Shown here piece by piece: positions 40,301-49,072 of a stretch of DNA of 64,000 nucleotides (positions are counted from its first letter, which is position 1; the number at the start of each line of letters is the position of its first letter). The DNA is from Maribacter polysiphoniae. GTDB lineage: Bacteria; Bacteroidota; Bacteroidia; Flavobacteriales; Flavobacteriaceae. A program made the position numbers and the translations under genes. The stretch covers positions 124,001-188,000 of the forward strand of contig NZ_QGGQ01000002.1 in assembly GCF_003148665.1 (NCBI RefSeq), written 5' to 3'. The notes under the pieces were generated by a model. The model saw only the letters and a list, made by a program, of their open reading frames with translations. It had not been told where the DNA came from and ran no database searches.

Positions 40301-41140
40301 ATGAAGGCATTATTCGACAAAGTATCCTATGATTGCAGTAAGCGAGTGACACAGACTTACAGCACTTCATTTTCACTTGCCACAAAAATGCTGGGCGCTT
40401 CCATTCGTCCGGACATATATAATATTTATGGTTTTGTGCGATTTGCGGATGAGATTGTAGATAGTTTCCACGATTATAAAACCGAGGAACTTTTCAATGA
40501 TTTTGAACAGAGCCTTAAATATGCACTTGAGCATAGAATCAGTATGAATCCCATCTTGAATTCATTCCAGCATACATACCACAAATATCAAATTCCATAT
40601 CACTTGGTCGAATCGTTTATGAAAAGTATGCGTATGGACTTGACCAAAAACACCTATTATTCCGAAAAGGAATTCAAAGACTATATTTATGGTTCTGCCG
40701 ATGTGGTGGGACTCATGTGCCTTATGGTTTTTGTTAAAGGAGATCGGGAAAAATACGAATCCCTGAAAGATTCTGCCATGTCATTAGGCTCCGCTTTTCA
40801 AAAGGTGAATTTTCTGAGGGACTTAAAAGCTGATTTCGAAGTGCTACATCGCTCCTATTTTCCGAACACGGATCTTAACCAGTTGGATGAGGATTCAAAA
40901 AGAAGGATCATCAACGAAATAAAGGATGATTTCCAAAGGAGCTATAGCGGTATCCAGCAATTGCCAAGGGAGGCCAAATTAGGGGTCTATACCGCCTATA
41001 AATATTATTATAGATTATTGGGCAAGTTGGAAAAAACCCCTTCAACCCTAATTCGCCAAGCCCGAATAAGGGTTCCCGATTATCAAAAATTTGGACTTTT
41101 GGCAGAATCTTATGTCAATTTTAAATTAAATTTGGTTTAA
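40301..41140 (+). CDS. crtB: Phytoene synthase
   Basis: Joins two geranylgeranyl diphosphates head to head to form phytoene. The two metal-binding aspartate motifs of the squalene/phytoene synthase family are visible: DEIVD at about 49-53 within YGFVRFADEIVDSF, and the second in NFLRDLKAD at about 168-176. The early SFSLATKMLG matches the family. At 279 residues it is normal. The gene is followed by crtZ after one base, so translation may be coupled. Confidence 0.95.
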   Translation: MKALFDKVSYDCSKRVTQTYSTSFSLATKMLGASIRPDIYNIYGFVRFADEIVDSFHDYKTEELFNDFEQSLKYALEHRISMNPILNSFQHTYHKYQIPYHLVESFMKSMRMDLTKNTYYSEKEFKDYIYGSADVVGLMCLMVFVKGDREKYESLKDSAMSLGSAFQKVNFLRDLKADFEVLHRSYFPNTDLNQLDEDSKRRIINEIKDDFQRSYSGIQQLPREAKLGVYTAYKYYYRLLGKLEKTPSTLIRQARIRVPDYQKFGLLAESYVNFKLNLV

Positions 41141-41141
41141 G

Positions 41142-41594
41142 ATGAACATTGCAATAGGCATACTTATTTTTTTACTCGTTTTTTGCTTCATGGAGTTTAT
41201 GGCGTGGTTTACCCATAAATATATCATGCATGGGTTTTTATGGAGTCTACACAGGGACCACCATAAAAAGGACCACGATTCCTGGTTCGAACGCAACGAT
41301 ACCTTTTTCATTTTCTATGCCATAGTAAGTATCTCATTCTTCTATGCAGGCGCCAATACCGATTTCTGGTATGGCTGGCCTATTGGTTTTGGGATTATGG
41401 CCTATGGAGCCGCTTACTTCATCGTGCACGACATTTTTATACACCAACGTTTCAAAATGTTCCGGAACGCAAATAACTGGTACTCGAAAGGGGTACGAAG
41501 AGCGCACAAAATGCATCATAAACATTTAGGGAAAGATAAAGGGGAATGTTTTGGGATGTTATTTGTTCCCTTTAAATACTTTAAAAAGAATTAA
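41142..41594 (+). CDS. crtZ: Beta-carotene 3-hydroxylase
   Basis: A non-haem di-iron hydroxylase that converts beta-carotene to zeaxanthin. The 150-residue membrane protein has the four histidine clusters of the fatty-acid-hydroxylase/CrtZ family: HKYIMH, HRDHHKKDHD, HDIFIHQRF, and RRAHKMHHKHLG. Two or three hydrophobic helices (such as IGILIFLLVFCFMEFMAWF) surround them. It is the last gene of the operon here. A lycopene cyclase, which must act before it, is not in the window. Confidence 0.93.
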   Translation: MNIAIGILIFLLVFCFMEFMAWFTHKYIMHGFLWSLHRDHHKKDHDSWFERNDTFFIFYAIVSISFFYAGANTDFWYGWPIGFGIMAYGAAYFIVHDIFIHQRFKMFRNANNWYSKGVRRAHKMHHKHLGKDKGECFGMLFVPFKYFKKN

Positions 41595-41595
41595 G

Positions 41596-42156
41596 CTACT
41601 CCTGAAGCAGTCCATCAAGAATAGTACGCACTTCCGCTCTGTTCCAATCTGCGGATCCTGTCTCGGCAATCACGATTTTACCTTGTCTATCAATAATATA
41701 AGTCGTAGGTAACAATTTAGCCGATAGCAAACTTGGGGCCTCGGTCTTAGAAAAATAAACAGGTAGATCATACCCTTTCTTCGATATAAAGGCCGCTACC
41801 TTATCGGGATTGTCCTGTGCAACGCACATGAATACGATTTTATCGCCATAATCATGGTACAAACTTTGAAGACTTGGCATCTCGGCGATACATGGCGGAC
41901 ACCAAGTGGCCCAAAAGTTAACAAGAACAACCTTATTGCGTGCTTCCTCAAAATTGAAATCCTTGCCCTCTATATTTACCAATTGCCAATTATAATTATC
42001 GACACCCATTTGTAATTCGCCCTTTACCATAGCACTGCCCGAAGCAATCCACTTGCCGGCAAAAGCTCTTGCATAACGTCCCACAGGGGTAAATAAAACA
42101 ATGACAATCCCGATGATAAGGACAATGTTCAACCACTTTATCTTCTTAAGCCGCAT
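41596..42156 (-). CDS. TlpA-family thioredoxin, membrane-anchored, active
   Basis: A periplasm-facing thiol-disulfide protein of 186 residues. An N-terminal membrane anchor (about 9-24, LNIVLIIGIVIVLFTP) is followed by an AhpC/TSA-Redoxin fold. The active site is FWATWCPPCIAEMPSL with Cys86 and Cys89. Relatives reduce cytochrome c maturation partners or other envelope disulfides. The gene is eight bases downstream of a paralogue that lost the cysteines; both read on the minus strand and are convergent with crtZ, with one base between stop codons. Confidence 0.9.
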   Translation of the reverse strand: MRLKKIKWLNIVLIIGIVIVLFTPVGRYARAFAGKWIASGSAMVKGELQMGVDNYNWQLVNIEGKDFNFEEARNKVVLVNFWATWCPPCIAEMPSLQSLYHDYGDKIVFMCVAQDNPDKVAAFISKKGYDLPVYFSKTEAPSLLSAKLLPTTYIIDRQGKIVIAETGSADWNRAEVRTILDGLLQE

Positions 42157-42163
42157 TTGGGAT

Positions 42164-42721
42164 TCAATTAAGCAATTCGTTCAATAAATCCCTAACCTTG
42201 TTCGTATCCCAATCCGCAATATCATTTTCCCTAACCACAATATAACCCTCCCGATCGATAATGTAGCTTCCTGGTGGCTCAAGAATATCAAAAGGGGCCG
42301 GTTCGCCGATTATCATATACGTAATGGGGAATGTAAATTTTTTAAGCTGCATAAATTCTTCTACGGGAGGTCTTTCCTCATTGGTAATGATATAAAAATC
42401 CACCCGATCACCGTATGCATCATATAATTTCTGTATGCCCTTTAATTCGGCCTCCGAAGGTAACATCCATGAGGCCCAAAAATTGATGAACACCACTTTT
42501 CCTTTGGACCTTTCCATGTTGAAAAAGTCCCAATTGGGATCCTTTAATTTCCAATTATAGGATGGAATCTGCTTTCTTGATGTTTCAGCAATGATATCGG
42601 GGGTAGAAGCAAAAAGTCGATTTAAGGATATTTTTCCGAAATGTCCTAAAGGAGTAACGAAAAAAGACAGGACAAAAGCAAAGAGCAATATATTAAGTAC
42701 TGTTTTTCTTTTTACTATCAT
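42164..42721 (-). CDS. TlpA-like thioredoxin-fold protein lacking the redox cysteines
   Basis: A 185-residue paralogue of the next gene, with the same anchor (TVLNILLFAFVLSFFVTPLG) and fold. Aligned at the active site it reads FWASWMLPSEAELKG, so Met86 and Ser89 replace both cysteines. The cis-proline region and the C-terminal strands (YIIDREGYIVVRENDIADWD) are kept. It therefore cannot cycle disulfides in the classical way; a binding or scaffold role with its neighbour is inferred. Seven bases separate the genes. The two residues are not explained by a single base error. Confidence 0.85.
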   Translation of the reverse strand: MIVKRKTVLNILLFAFVLSFFVTPLGHFGKISLNRLFASTPDIIAETSRKQIPSYNWKLKDPNWDFFNMERSKGKVVFINFWASWMLPSEAELKGIQKLYDAYGDRVDFYIITNEERPPVEEFMQLKKFTFPITYMIIGEPAPFDILEPPGSYIIDREGYIVVRENDIADWDTNKVRDLLNELLN

Positions 42722-42745
42722 TATCTGGGGGTTTACCCAAAACTA

Positions 42746-42775
42746 AAAAACTCCCGACGAAAATCGGGAGTTTTT
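42746..42775 (-). terminator. Terminator after aconitase
   Basis: ACTCCCGA pairs with TCGGGAGT around a 6-nt loop, flanked by A and T runs on the two sides, so it can work in either direction. It is 58 bp beyond the aconitase stop and upstream of the TlpA-like pair. Confidence 0.85.
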
Positions 42776-42832
42776 ATCAATTAAAAAATAGTATTTCAAA
42801 ACAAAATCAATCTGGCTAAGCCAGCTTATTGA

Positions 42833-45100
42833 TTATGCAGCATTTTCCCGTTTGATAACATTCAATGCCGAACCTTCCTTGAACCAACCAATCTGTGATT
42901 CGTTATACGTATGGTTCGCCATAATAGTATCCTTAGAACCATCGGCATGCACAACTTCAATGGTCAATGGTTTGCCTGGTGCAAAATCGGCAACATCGAC
43001 AAAGTTGAAGGTATCATCTTCTTGGATCAGGTCATAATCGCTTTCATTGGCGAACGTCAAGCCCAACATTCCTTGTTTCTTAAGATTGGTCTCATGGATT
43101 CTCGCGAATGATTTAACCAAAACAGCAGCAACACCCAAATGTCTAGGCTGCATGGCCGCATGTTCCCTTGAGGAACCTTCACCGTAGTTATGGTCTCCCA
43201 CAACAATTGATTTTATACCCGCTGCCTTATAAGCCCTTTGGGTATCGGGCACCCCTCCATATTCACCGGTCAATTGGTTCTTCACGAAGTTCGTCTTCTT
43301 ATTAAAAGCGTTGACCGCCCCAATCAAGGTATTGTTGGCGATATTATCCAAATGTCCACGGAAACGCAACCAAGGTCCGGCCATAGAGATATGGTCGGTG
43401 GTACATTTACCAAAGGCCTTAATCAGTAATTTAACCCCCTGTAATTGTTCTGGGGTGATTGGTACGAAAGGCTCCAACAATTGTAACCTTTCTGAAGTAG
43501 GACTAACCTTGACCTCTACACCTGAACCGTCTTCATCGGGTTCTAAATAACCCGCATCCTCAACAGCAAAGCCTTGAGGAGGAAGTTCTATACCCATTGG
43601 CTCATCCAATTTAACCTCTTCACCATCCTCATTGATCAACGTATCGTTCATAGGGTCAAAATCCAATCTTCCTGAAATTGCAATGGCAGCTACCATTTCT
43701 GGCGAACCGACAAAAGCATGGGTATTTGGATTACCGTCTGCCCTTTTTGAGAAGTTACGGTTAAACGAATGGACTATGGTATTCTTTTCATCCCCTTTCA
43801 GGTCACTTCGATCCCACTGTCCTATACATGGTCCACAAGCATTGGTAAAAACCGTTGCGCCTAAATTCTCGAAAGTCTCAAGAAGTCCATCGCGTTCGGC
43901 GGTATATCTAATTTGTTCCGATCCCGGATTGATACCGAAGTCGGATTTTGGTTTGATTTTTTTGTCGACAGCCTGCTTGGCTATGGATGCTGCACGGGAT
44001 AAATCCTCATAGGAAGAGTTGGTACAAGAACCGATCAATCCCCAATCCACTTGAAGTGGCCAATCGTTCTCTCTGGCTTTTTTTCCTAATTCACCAACTG
44101 GTGTGGCCAAATCCGGAGTAAACGGACCATTCAAATGTGGTTTCAATTCATCCAGGTTGATTTCTATGATCTCATCGAAATATTGTTCTGGATTCGCATA
44201 AACCTCAGTATCGGCGGTCAAATATTCCTTAACGGCATTGGCTGCATCAGCTACATCATTTCTATCGGTAGCCCTTAAATAACGCTCCATGGAATCATCA
44301 TAACCAAAGGTAGATGTAGTGGCACCAACTTCAGCACCCATGTTACAAATGGTTCCTTTACCTGTACATGAAAGGTTTTTAGCCCCTTCACCAAAGTATT
44401 CTATAATGGCTCCTGTTCCTCCTTTAACCGTAAGGATTCCGGCTACTTTCAAAATAACATCCTTAGCGGATGTCCAACCGGAAATATTCCCTGTCAACTT
44501 AACGCCAATCAGTTTAGGGAATTTCAATTCCCAAGCCATACCGGCCATTACATCAACGGCATCAGCACCACCAACACCGATGGCTACCATTCCCAATCCG
44601 CCTGCATTCACAGTATGCGAATCGGTACCGATCATCATTCCTCCAGGGAACGCATAGTTTTCCAAAACCACTTGGTGAATAATACCTGCTCCTGGTTTCC
44701 AAAACCCAATTCCATATTTATTCGAAACCGATTCCAAAAAATCGAATACCTCTGCACTTGTTGTATTAGCAACTTTTAAATCTGCAGTTGCGCCACTTTT
44801 TGCCTGGATCAAGTGATCACAGTGTACTGTTGTCGGAACCGCCACTTTTGGCTTCCCAGCCTGCATAAACTGCAATAAAGCCATCTGTGCTGTCGCATCC
44901 TGACAAGCTATACGGTCCGGGGCAAAGTCTACATAATCCTTACCTCGTTCAAAAGCCTTGGAAGGCTTGCCTTCCCATAAATGGGAGTATAAAATTTTCT
45001 CAGACAGGGTAAGTGGTTTACCGACTATTTCACGTGCCTTGTCAACACGGCTAGCCATATTAGCGTAAACACTTTTGATCATTTCGATATCAAATGCCAT
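42833..45100 (-). CDS. acn: Aconitate hydratase, mitochondrial-type
   Basis: Isomerises citrate and isocitrate in the TCA cycle with a 4Fe-4S cluster. The protein has 755 residues, the size of mitochondrial-type aconitase (shorter than AcnA and AcnB of E. coli). Cluster cysteines are seen in [12 protein letters not shown] (near residue 355) and [12 protein letters not shown] (near 420). The C-terminal swivelling domain has [11 protein letters not shown]. It is monocistronic: a terminator follows and a 175-bp gap precedes. A TGA-N6-TCA palindrome in that gap suggests control by oxygen or energy state. Confidence 0.97.
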   Translation of the reverse strand: MAFDIEMIKSVYANMASRVDKAREIVGKPLTLSEKILYSHLWEGKPSKAFERGKDYVDFAPDRIACQDATAQMALLQFMQAGKPKVAVPTTVHCDHLIQAKSGATADLKVANTTSAEVFDFLESVSNKYGIGFWKPGAGIIHQVVLENYAFPGGMMIGTDSHTVNAGGLGMVAIGVGGADAVDVMAGMAWELKFPKLIGVKLTGNISGWTSAKDVILKVAGILTVKGGTGAIIEYFGEGAKNLSCTGKGTICNMGAEVGATTSTFGYDDSMERYLRATDRNDVADAANAVKEYLTADTEVYANPEQYFDEIIEINLDELKPHLNGPFTPDLATPVGELGKKARENDWPLQVDWGLIGSCTNSSYEDLSRAASIAKQAVDKKIKPKSDFGINPGSEQIRYTAERDGLLETFENLGATVFTNACGPCIGQWDRSDLKGDEKNTIVHSFNRNFSKRADGNPNTHAFVGSPEMVAAIAISGRLDFDPMNDTLINEDGEEVKLDEPMGIELPPQGFAVEDAGYLEPDEDGSGVEVKVSPTSERLQLLEPFVPITPEQLQGVKLLIKAFGKCTTDHISMAGPWLRFRGHLDNIANNTLIGAVNAFNKKTNFVKNQLTGEYGGVPDTQRAYKAAGIKSIVVGDHNYGEGSSREHAAMQPRHLGVAAVLVKSFARIHETNLKKQGMLGLTFANESDYDLIQEDDTFNFVDVADFAPGKPLTIEVVHADGSKDTIMANHTYNESQIGWFKEGSALNVIKRENAA

Positions 45101-45156
45101 TATTATTGAATATTTAGGATTAAATTATTTAAGCGAAATTAAGAAAATCCATGTCG

Positions 45157-45197
45157 CAAATAAAATTTTTATTCAAGGATTAATATGATTTTTATCA
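45157..45197 (-). promoter_or_regulatory. CRP/FNR-type operator upstream of aconitase
   Basis: TGATTTTTATCA (45186-45197) has both half-sites with N6 spacing. The nearest -7-like box is TTTATTTG (45164-45157), one mismatch, centred 31 bp away rather than 33. The aconitase ATG is at 45100. Confidence 0.5.
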
Positions 45198-45275
45198 TTT
45201 GCCAATAACAATGGCAACTTTAATGAAAAAACATTGAAAAGTATTCAATGTTACAAAGCCAGGAATAATGCGAAA

Positions 45276-46229
45276 TCAAAAAAGTCTTCTAATTATATCC
45301 TCTTCCGATATACCTTCAGCCTCTGCCTTATAATTCTTGATAATCCTATGACGTAGAATACCCATGGCAACTGCCTGCACGTCTTCAATATCAGGGGAGA
45401 ATTTCCCATGGATGGCGGCGTGAGCCTTTGCCCCCAAAATCAAATTTTGGGATGCCCTAGGTCCAGCACCCCAATCGAGGTACTCTTTAATAAAATCGGG
45501 GGAAGTCTCAAGATTAGGTCTTGTTTTGCTCACAAGGGTAACCGCATAATTGACCACATTGTCAGGTACTGGAATACGACGCACCAAATGTTGCACTTCC
45601 AATATTTCCGCTGCATTGAAAAGGGCATTTATTTGAATGGTCTCATCAGAAGTCGTGGCTTTCACCACCGCAATCTCCTCTTCGACTGATGGGTACTTCA
45701 GTTCTATTGCGAACATAAAACGGTCCAATTGTGCCTCTGGAAGGGGATATGTACCTTCCTGTTCTATAGGATTCTGTGTTGCCAAAACGAAATAGGGCAA
45801 CTCCAACTTATGTTGATGTCCCGCTATAGTCACCGCCCTTTCCTGCATGGCTTCCAATAAAGCCGCTTGGGTTTTTGGTGGGGTTCTATTTATTTCATCC
45901 GCTAAAATGATATTGGAAAAAACAGGTCCTTTAATAAATTTGAACTGACGGTTTTGATCTAAAATCTCACTTCCCAAAATATCGCTGGGCATTAAATCAG
46001 GAGTAAACTGTATTCTTTTGAAGTCGAGGCCCAAAGTTTTCGCAATGGTATTTACCATTAGCGTTTTGGCCAACCCCGGAACACCAATAAGCAAGGAATG
46101 CCCTCCTGTATAAATAGACAATAGGATCAGGTCGATAACATCATTTTGCCCAATAATAACCTTCGCTATTTCCTCTTTTAGGTCAGCATGTTTCTGTACT
46201 AGTTTATTAATGGCCGCTACGTCTGACAT
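45276..46229 (-). CDS. MoxR-family AAA+ ATPase
   Basis: A 317-residue chaperone-like ATPase. Walker A is GVPGLAKTLMVNTIA, Walker B is ILADEINRTPPKTQAALLEA, and the sensor region ATQNPIEQEGTYPLPEAQLD is the family signature. MoxR proteins usually act with DUF58/VWA partners in maturing periplasmic or membrane complexes. Those partners are not next to it here; instead the gene is downstream of two parvulins with a five-base gap. A shared transcript with them is likely. Confidence 0.92.
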   Translation of the reverse strand: MSDVAAINKLVQKHADLKEEIAKVIIGQNDVIDLILLSIYTGGHSLLIGVPGLAKTLMVNTIAKTLGLDFKRIQFTPDLMPSDILGSEILDQNRQFKFIKGPVFSNIILADEINRTPPKTQAALLEAMQERAVTIAGHQHKLELPYFVLATQNPIEQEGTYPLPEAQLDRFMFAIELKYPSVEEEIAVVKATTSDETIQINALFNAAEILEVQHLVRRIPVPDNVVNYAVTLVSKTRPNLETSPDFIKEYLDWGAGPRASQNLILGAKAHAAIHGKFSPDIEDVQAVAMGILRHRIIKNYKAEAEGISEEDIIRRLF

Positions 46230-46234
46230 CCCAC

Positions 46235-47686
46235 CTATTCCTTAACCCAGTTATTAGCAAAATCACAGTCCCTATTGGCTTCATTAACACTGATATAGGT
46301 ATCATCAATATGTTTGGCCATCCATTTCTTTATGGCATTATACTGTTTTTCCGTTAGGGCAAGTTGTTGGATCCTTGTATAATCCTTGGCAAAATCAGCC
46401 ACATGCTCATCGTACCTATTGGTAACTTTCAGAATCTTATACTTTGGTCCACCACCCCTTGGATCCTGCTCTAGGATAGGATATGAAATCTCATTGTCCT
46501 TTAAGTTCCGCACCTGATTGTAAAGTGTCGGATCCATTTTGGTCAACTCAAACCTGGAATCGTAGGTAATCGGGTTTCGCAATAAACCACCATCAAATTT
46601 GGTTTCCTTTTCATCCGAGAAATTACGGGCGGCATCAGCGAAGGAATATTTTCCATCCATGATATGCTTGCGTATGGTATCCAATTCGGACTTGGCCTCA
46701 TCCAATGATTCTTGGGAAATCTCTGGGGTTATGAGTATATGGCGTAAATCGAGTTCTTGACCCCTTATTTTTTCGATATAGATCAAATGAAAACCGAACA
46801 TGGTCTCAAAGGGTTCGGAGACTTCGCCTTCCTGTAGACTAAAGGCAACATCCTTAAAGGTTTTGTCGAAACCGGTATCCTTGGTGATACTATAAAAACC
46901 ACCTTTTGATTTAGACCCTGGATCCTGTGAATACAGAATGGCCTTCACACTGAATTTGGCATCATTATCCTCAACATCCGCCTTTATGGCCTTCAACTTA
47001 TCAATGACCTTTTGTTTTTCAGCCTCAGTAGCCTTAGGTTGCTTTATGATTTGGGATATTTCCAACTCAGCACCAAAAACCGGACGCTCATCCTTCGGTA
47101 TCTTATTGAAGAATTGGCGAACCTCTTCGGGTGTTATCTCTATTTCCGAAATGATGCTATTCTGCATTTTTTCAGAAAGCATACGTAGTTTATTGATCTT
47201 GTTAATGTCTTCCCTTAAGCTTGCCTCATTCTCTTTTTTGTAGAACTTCAGCAATTTTTCCATAGAACCCATTTGGGCCACAAAGGATTGGATTTGTCTT
47301 TCGGTAGTTAAACCCACCTCATCATCGGAAACCAACAAACTATCCTGTACCGCTTGGTGCGCATACAAACGATCTTCCATTAATTTTCCCAACAGACCAC
47401 AACGGGTTATATCCTCTGACATGGCCCCTTGATTTTTAAGATCGATCAAGGTCTTTTCAATATCGGATTCCAAAATCACATAATCCCCGACAACTGCCGC
47501 AATACCATCCAATTTCACTTTCTTGAAATTAGAGGTCGAGTCCTTGGTTACACCTTTGTCGGCCTGTAGCTCTGGCAAGGGTGGCTCAATCTGCGTATCT
47601 GGAACTTCGTCGGGTACTTGGGAAAAAACACTTCCTGTAATAAACAATAAGGATAGTAAAAGGGTAATTTTATTTGTCTTGTGCAT
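46235..47686 (-). CDS. Periplasmic parvulin-type peptidyl-prolyl isomerase, SurA-like
   Basis: Assists outer-membrane protein folding. I chose the ATG at 47686, giving a clean signal peptide (MHKTNKITLLLSLLFITGS); the longer frame from 47719 overlaps the preceding gene more. The mature part has an N-terminal SurA-like chaperone region (LDGIAAVVGDYVILESDIEK) and two rotamase-like segments, the second one with the typical DLRHILITPE and SFADAARNFSDE. Length is about 483 residues. The preceding gene is a lipoprotein parvulin, and the pair is the common flavobacterial arrangement. Confidence 0.88.
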   Translation of the reverse strand: MHKTNKITLLLSLLFITGSVFSQVPDEVPDTQIEPPLPELQADKGVTKDSTSNFKKVKLDGIAAVVGDYVILESDIEKTLIDLKNQGAMSEDITRCGLLGKLMEDRLYAHQAVQDSLLVSDDEVGLTTERQIQSFVAQMGSMEKLLKFYKKENEASLREDINKINKLRMLSEKMQNSIISEIEITPEEVRQFFNKIPKDERPVFGAELEISQIIKQPKATEAEKQKVIDKLKAIKADVEDNDAKFSVKAILYSQDPGSKSKGGFYSITKDTGFDKTFKDVAFSLQEGEVSEPFETMFGFHLIYIEKIRGQELDLRHILITPEISQESLDEAKSELDTIRKHIMDGKYSFADAARNFSDEKETKFDGGLLRNPITYDSRFELTKMDPTLYNQVRNLKDNEISYPILEQDPRGGGPKYKILKVTNRYDEHVADFAKDYTRIQQLALTEKQYNAIKKWMAKHIDDTYISVNEANRDCDFANNWVKE

Positions 47687-48557
47687 AGACTTCGAATTCT
47701 TTTTCTTTAATAGCTTCATCTATTATCTCGGTTTCCAATTTTCTAATATAGTCCAACTTTCTGCGATTGAGAAGCACTTGTCGAATTGATGGCTCTATAT
47801 AGGACAAGGGTGCAATGTCATTAACATCCAACACTCCCGTAATCTTTGCCAAATATACCCCTAATGAATCCTGCAATTCAAAAAATTGTGATTTTTTTAA
47901 GTATCTATCCTGATTTTCAAGGGTCAAGGGAGGTATTTCTTCCTGCACCCTCGAGGCACTGACCCAAATGGAATCATTGAAGTTCAACTTTTTGAATTGC
48001 ACCCCTATGGAATCCAAATATTCAATATCCGCTTCCTTAAAACTTTTCAATTTATCAGCCACCGTTTCCTTATCCATGAATTGGGGTGGTAAATGAATGA
48101 ATCTTAGGCTGATCAGTTTTTCCTTGAGTTTGAAATTCTCCTTTTCCTTTTCATAAAAGCTTTCCAATTGGGATTGGCTAATCACCGTATCACTCCCTTG
48201 TTGCACCAATGCCTCTTTATAAGCCCTGGTATACAAATCGGTCCTATAGGTTTTCACCAAGGCATCGAATTCTGCGAGTTTTTCTTCTGACAGATTGATC
48301 TTGGCCTTTGAAAGCAATAACTGCTTGGATGCCCAATTATTGATATAGTCGGTCACAAACGATATGCTATCCGCCTTACTCATATTTTCCGTGAAGAGTG
48401 GCGCTATATCATCCTTGTACAAATACAATTCCCCCACACGGGCAATCGGTTCCTGATCGGAATGATCTTTCAATAGCGAATTGCAGGACATACCGAGCAG
48501 GACTAAAACCACCCAAGTATATCGAACTGGAAAAGTATTTTTCAATCTAAAAAACAT
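47670..48557 (-). CDS. Lipoprotein peptidyl-prolyl isomerase-like protein
   Basis: A 295-residue lipoprotein related to PpiC/SurA chaperones. The start at ATG 48557 gives a leader ending in LLGMSC with Cys25; the upstream frame adds residues without a leader. A helical chaperone part (YLYKDDIAPLFTENMSKADS, then LLLSKAKINLSEEKLAEFDA) is followed by a region without the full rotamase motif, so the isomerase activity is doubtful. It overlaps the following parvulin gene by 17 bases, which suggests coupled translation. Confidence 0.78.
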   Translation of the reverse strand: MFFRLKNTFPVRYTWVVLVLLGMSCNSLLKDHSDQEPIARVGELYLYKDDIAPLFTENMSKADSISFVTDYINNWASKQLLLSKAKINLSEEKLAEFDALVKTYRTDLYTRAYKEALVQQGSDTVISQSQLESFYEKEKENFKLKEKLISLRFIHLPPQFMDKETVADKLKSFKEADIEYLDSIGVQFKKLNFNDSIWVSASRVQEEIPPLTLENQDRYLKKSQFFELQDSLGVYLAKITGVLDVNDIAPLSYIEPSIRQVLLNRRKLDYIRKLETEIIDEAIKEKEFEVYAQDK

Positions 48558-48628
48558 CCCGCAAAAATAACAATTACAACCTGTTAAACAAGTGATATAG
48601 GCTTTCATTAACACAATTTACACATAAA

Positions 48629-48772
48629 TCAAAACCGCATTCCGTTAAAAAACAGACCCCTGATGCCAAGACCTACCCAATGGCCCCAAAAATGCAGTCC
48701 TGCCCAATTATGACCGATAAACCAATTTCCAAGGAGAAAAACCCAAAAAGTCGAACAACTCTCCAAAAAGAA
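48629..48772 (-). pseudogene. Short hydrophobic frame, possible 2TM-domain remnant
   Basis: A 47-codon frame without a start codon runs between two stops. The product is aromatic and hydrophobic and includes FWVFLLGNWF and WGHWVGLGIRGLFF, which resembles the second helix and GWGIGL-like end of flavobacterial 2TM-domain proteins. It is upstream of the parvulin gene and could be a decayed copy. The likeness is by eye only. Confidence 0.2.
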
Positions 48773-48807
48773 TTAATTTAGGCGAATCATAACGCAGCAA
48801 TAGGAAT

Positions 48808-49053
48808 ATGGCAATGAACAGGAACATCAGGCTTATTTGGGACTTTCGGGGCCCTGCAGCGGCAAAAACCGCTGAACATCATGAAATTCATTTAAAGGAA
48901 TATATCCTTATTGAGAACCTTGAACCGCAAATCACCGGGCACCAGCATATCAATGAAATGCATAGTTTGGCCTTTATGGTCGTAGAGGAAAAAAACATGA
49001 TCGCCGTTCGTGATGCCCTAAAACCCCATCGCGCCGAAGTGTACCAAGAATAA
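48808..49053 (+). CDS. Small conserved protein of unknown function
   Basis: A soluble 81-residue protein (79 if it starts at the second ATG, 48814). The sequence has the look of a small ferredoxin-like fold: IRLIWDFRGPAAAKTAEHHE, a central EYILIENLEPQITGHQHINE with several histidines, then HSLAFMVVEEKNMIAVRDAL. There are five histidines in all, but no clear metal motif. I do not recognise a named family. It ends 19 bases before the lipoprotein hydrolase gene and probably shares its transcript. Confidence 0.65.
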   Translation: MAMNRNIRLIWDFRGPAAAKTAEHHEIHLKEYILIENLEPQITGHQHINEMHSLAFMVVEEKNMIAVRDALKPHRAEVYQE

Positions 49054-49072
49054 TTTGCACCAAGAACAACTG

